A DNA stretch of 64,000 nucleotides from contig CAKOGZ010000039.1 in NCBI GenBank assembly GCA_934045905.1, positions 1 to 64,000 of the forward strand, read 5' to 3'. Under the pieces are notes generated by a model, which did not search any database, was not told where the DNA came from, and saw only the letters and a list, made by a program, of their open reading frames with translations. Within the stretch, counting starts at the first letter, position 1, and each line of letters begins with the position of its first letter. Both the position numbers and the translations under genes were made by a program. The DNA is from Leuctra nigra (Eukaryota > Arthropoda > Insecta > Plecoptera > Leuctridae). Positions 63,601 to 64,000 of the stretch are shown in pieces.

Positions 63601-64000
63601 CGTCACAAAGTAGGAAACAAACAAAACTTTTTCAATATGACCTACTTCTAAAGTGGCACCCCCCTGTTTTTATCGAATTTTCTTGATGCCTACACAACGT
63701 TATGCCGAGAAATGTAATAAAACACTTTTCGCCAAAAAATAGGCTTATAAATAAAATTATAAAAAAGAACCCCACTCTGACCCCTTGGAGTCGCCCGACG
63801 CTGCCCTGTCAGATTATTATATAATAAAGTTAGGTTAATACAGGTTAGCGAAGCGAGCGTAGCTGACTCATCACAAGCTTTAACCTCCATTGACTAAAGA
63901 ATGGATGAAAACCTAGGAAATGAGGAAAATCTAAGGAACATTGTTAATTGTTACATTGTTACCTTTGTAGGCTAACCTACATTGTTGGTCAATATACACT
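60669..64000 (+). repeat. Start of large HOR copy 3 (cut by window end)
   Basis: Units: A 60669, B 61143, A 61716, B-prime 62199, B 62774, A 63346, B-type 63829 (partial). Matches 44953-47630 at 15,716 bp and 48689-49915 at 14,085 bp, which means one 1,631-bp trimer of copy 2 is absent here. Private marks GAAGAGCAT, CAGGTAAGCG, GGAGTCTCCC and GTAGGTAAGCG appear in the same order as in copy 2. Confidence 0.9.

Larger units (their letters stand above)
1..64000 (+). repeat. Two-monomer satellite array (A/B), whole window
   Basis: Apart from two LINE copies and one 2.35-kb insertion, every part of the window is a tandem copy of one of two monomers in the same orientation. A is 464 bp plus 9-bp steps; B is about 573 bp. 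They align along their length: both have a GTTAGGTTA head, a GCGAAGCGAGCGTAGCTGAC segment, an AAGCTT site, an AAAAAGTG-loop-CACTTTTT dyad, a shared block with GATTCGTCACAAAGTAGG, and a shared block with CAACGTTATGCCGAG. B is longer mainly because of an extra segment of about 109 bp before its second ATGGATGAAAA. Copies of the same type differ by only a few bases. Function is unknown; centromeric, subtelomeric or other heterochromatic location is possible but not shown by the sequence. Confidence 0.97.

Noticed and set aside
316..63890. Hundreds of short minus-strand reading frames (60-100 codons) repeated in every monomer
   Set aside because: They recur because the monomers are near-identical. 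They overlap monomer joints, show no known domain, change freely at amino-acid level, and end or shift at indels such as the tail-2 deletion near 27328. Frame survival through the GCGAAGCGA steps follows from the 9-bp length.
1..64000. CRISPR array or bacterial origin
   Set aside because: Repeats are 0.5-1 kb with no short spacers, and the LINE, TTAGG-like heads and lack of dense genes mean eukaryotic DNA.
1..64000. Ribosomal intergenic-spacer repeats
   Set aside because: No rRNA sequence is present in 64 kb, and the monomers show no Pol I promoter feature that I can support.

Overview
This window is eukaryotic, most likely arthropod and probably insect, repeat DNA. It holds no host gene that I can recognise. 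Almost all of it is one head-to-tail satellite array made of two related monomers. 'A' is 464-492 bp and 'B' is about 572-575 bp. Both open with a telomere-like head (GTTAGGTTA...GGTTAGCGAAGCG) and share several long identical blocks. I could place about 45 A, about 62 B and 3 hybrid (H) monomers, and I give their start coordinates in the block entries. The arthropod assignment rests on the TTAGG-like heads, the AT-rich composition and the RTE-like non-LTR retrotransposon; it is inference, not identification.

Layout: 1-8681 is mostly simple A-B dimers of about 1.04-1.06 kb. 8682-16066 is a 3,691-bp higher-order repeat (HOR) present twice. 16.0-18.4 kb is a damaged stretch with a (TAA)n repair-like junction and a truncated monomer. 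From 19461 a very large HOR is visible: copy 1 is 19461-44952 (25,492 bp), copy 2 is 44953-60668 (15,716 bp) and copy 3 starts at 60669 and runs out of the window. The three copies share monomer order and private variants, but differ by gain or loss of whole monomers and small HORs.

Two kinds of foreign DNA interrupt the array. First, a 5'-truncated LINE (1.5 kb, minus strand, reverse transcriptase reading frame intact from its truncation point to the stop, 12-bp target-site duplication) lies at 32877-34379 and again, with no difference I can find, at 55238-56740. Both copies sit in the same position of the same B monomer, so the LINE inserted once and was then multiplied with the satellite. 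Second, a 2,354-bp insertion at 34809-37162 is present only in copy 1. It carries about five degenerate units of roughly 150 bp, each with AAACCGGAAGTGACGTCAT, and a foldback structure with perfect-looking 216-bp inverted arms.

The monomers follow a strict joining rule. Each ends in one of two tails: tail 1 is always followed by an A head and tail 2 always by a B head. All four head/tail combinations (A, B, B-prime, H) exist. This is what unequal crossing-over between the two monomer types inside shared blocks would produce. The many short minus-strand reading frames in the array are by-products of near-identical repeats and are not annotated as genes.
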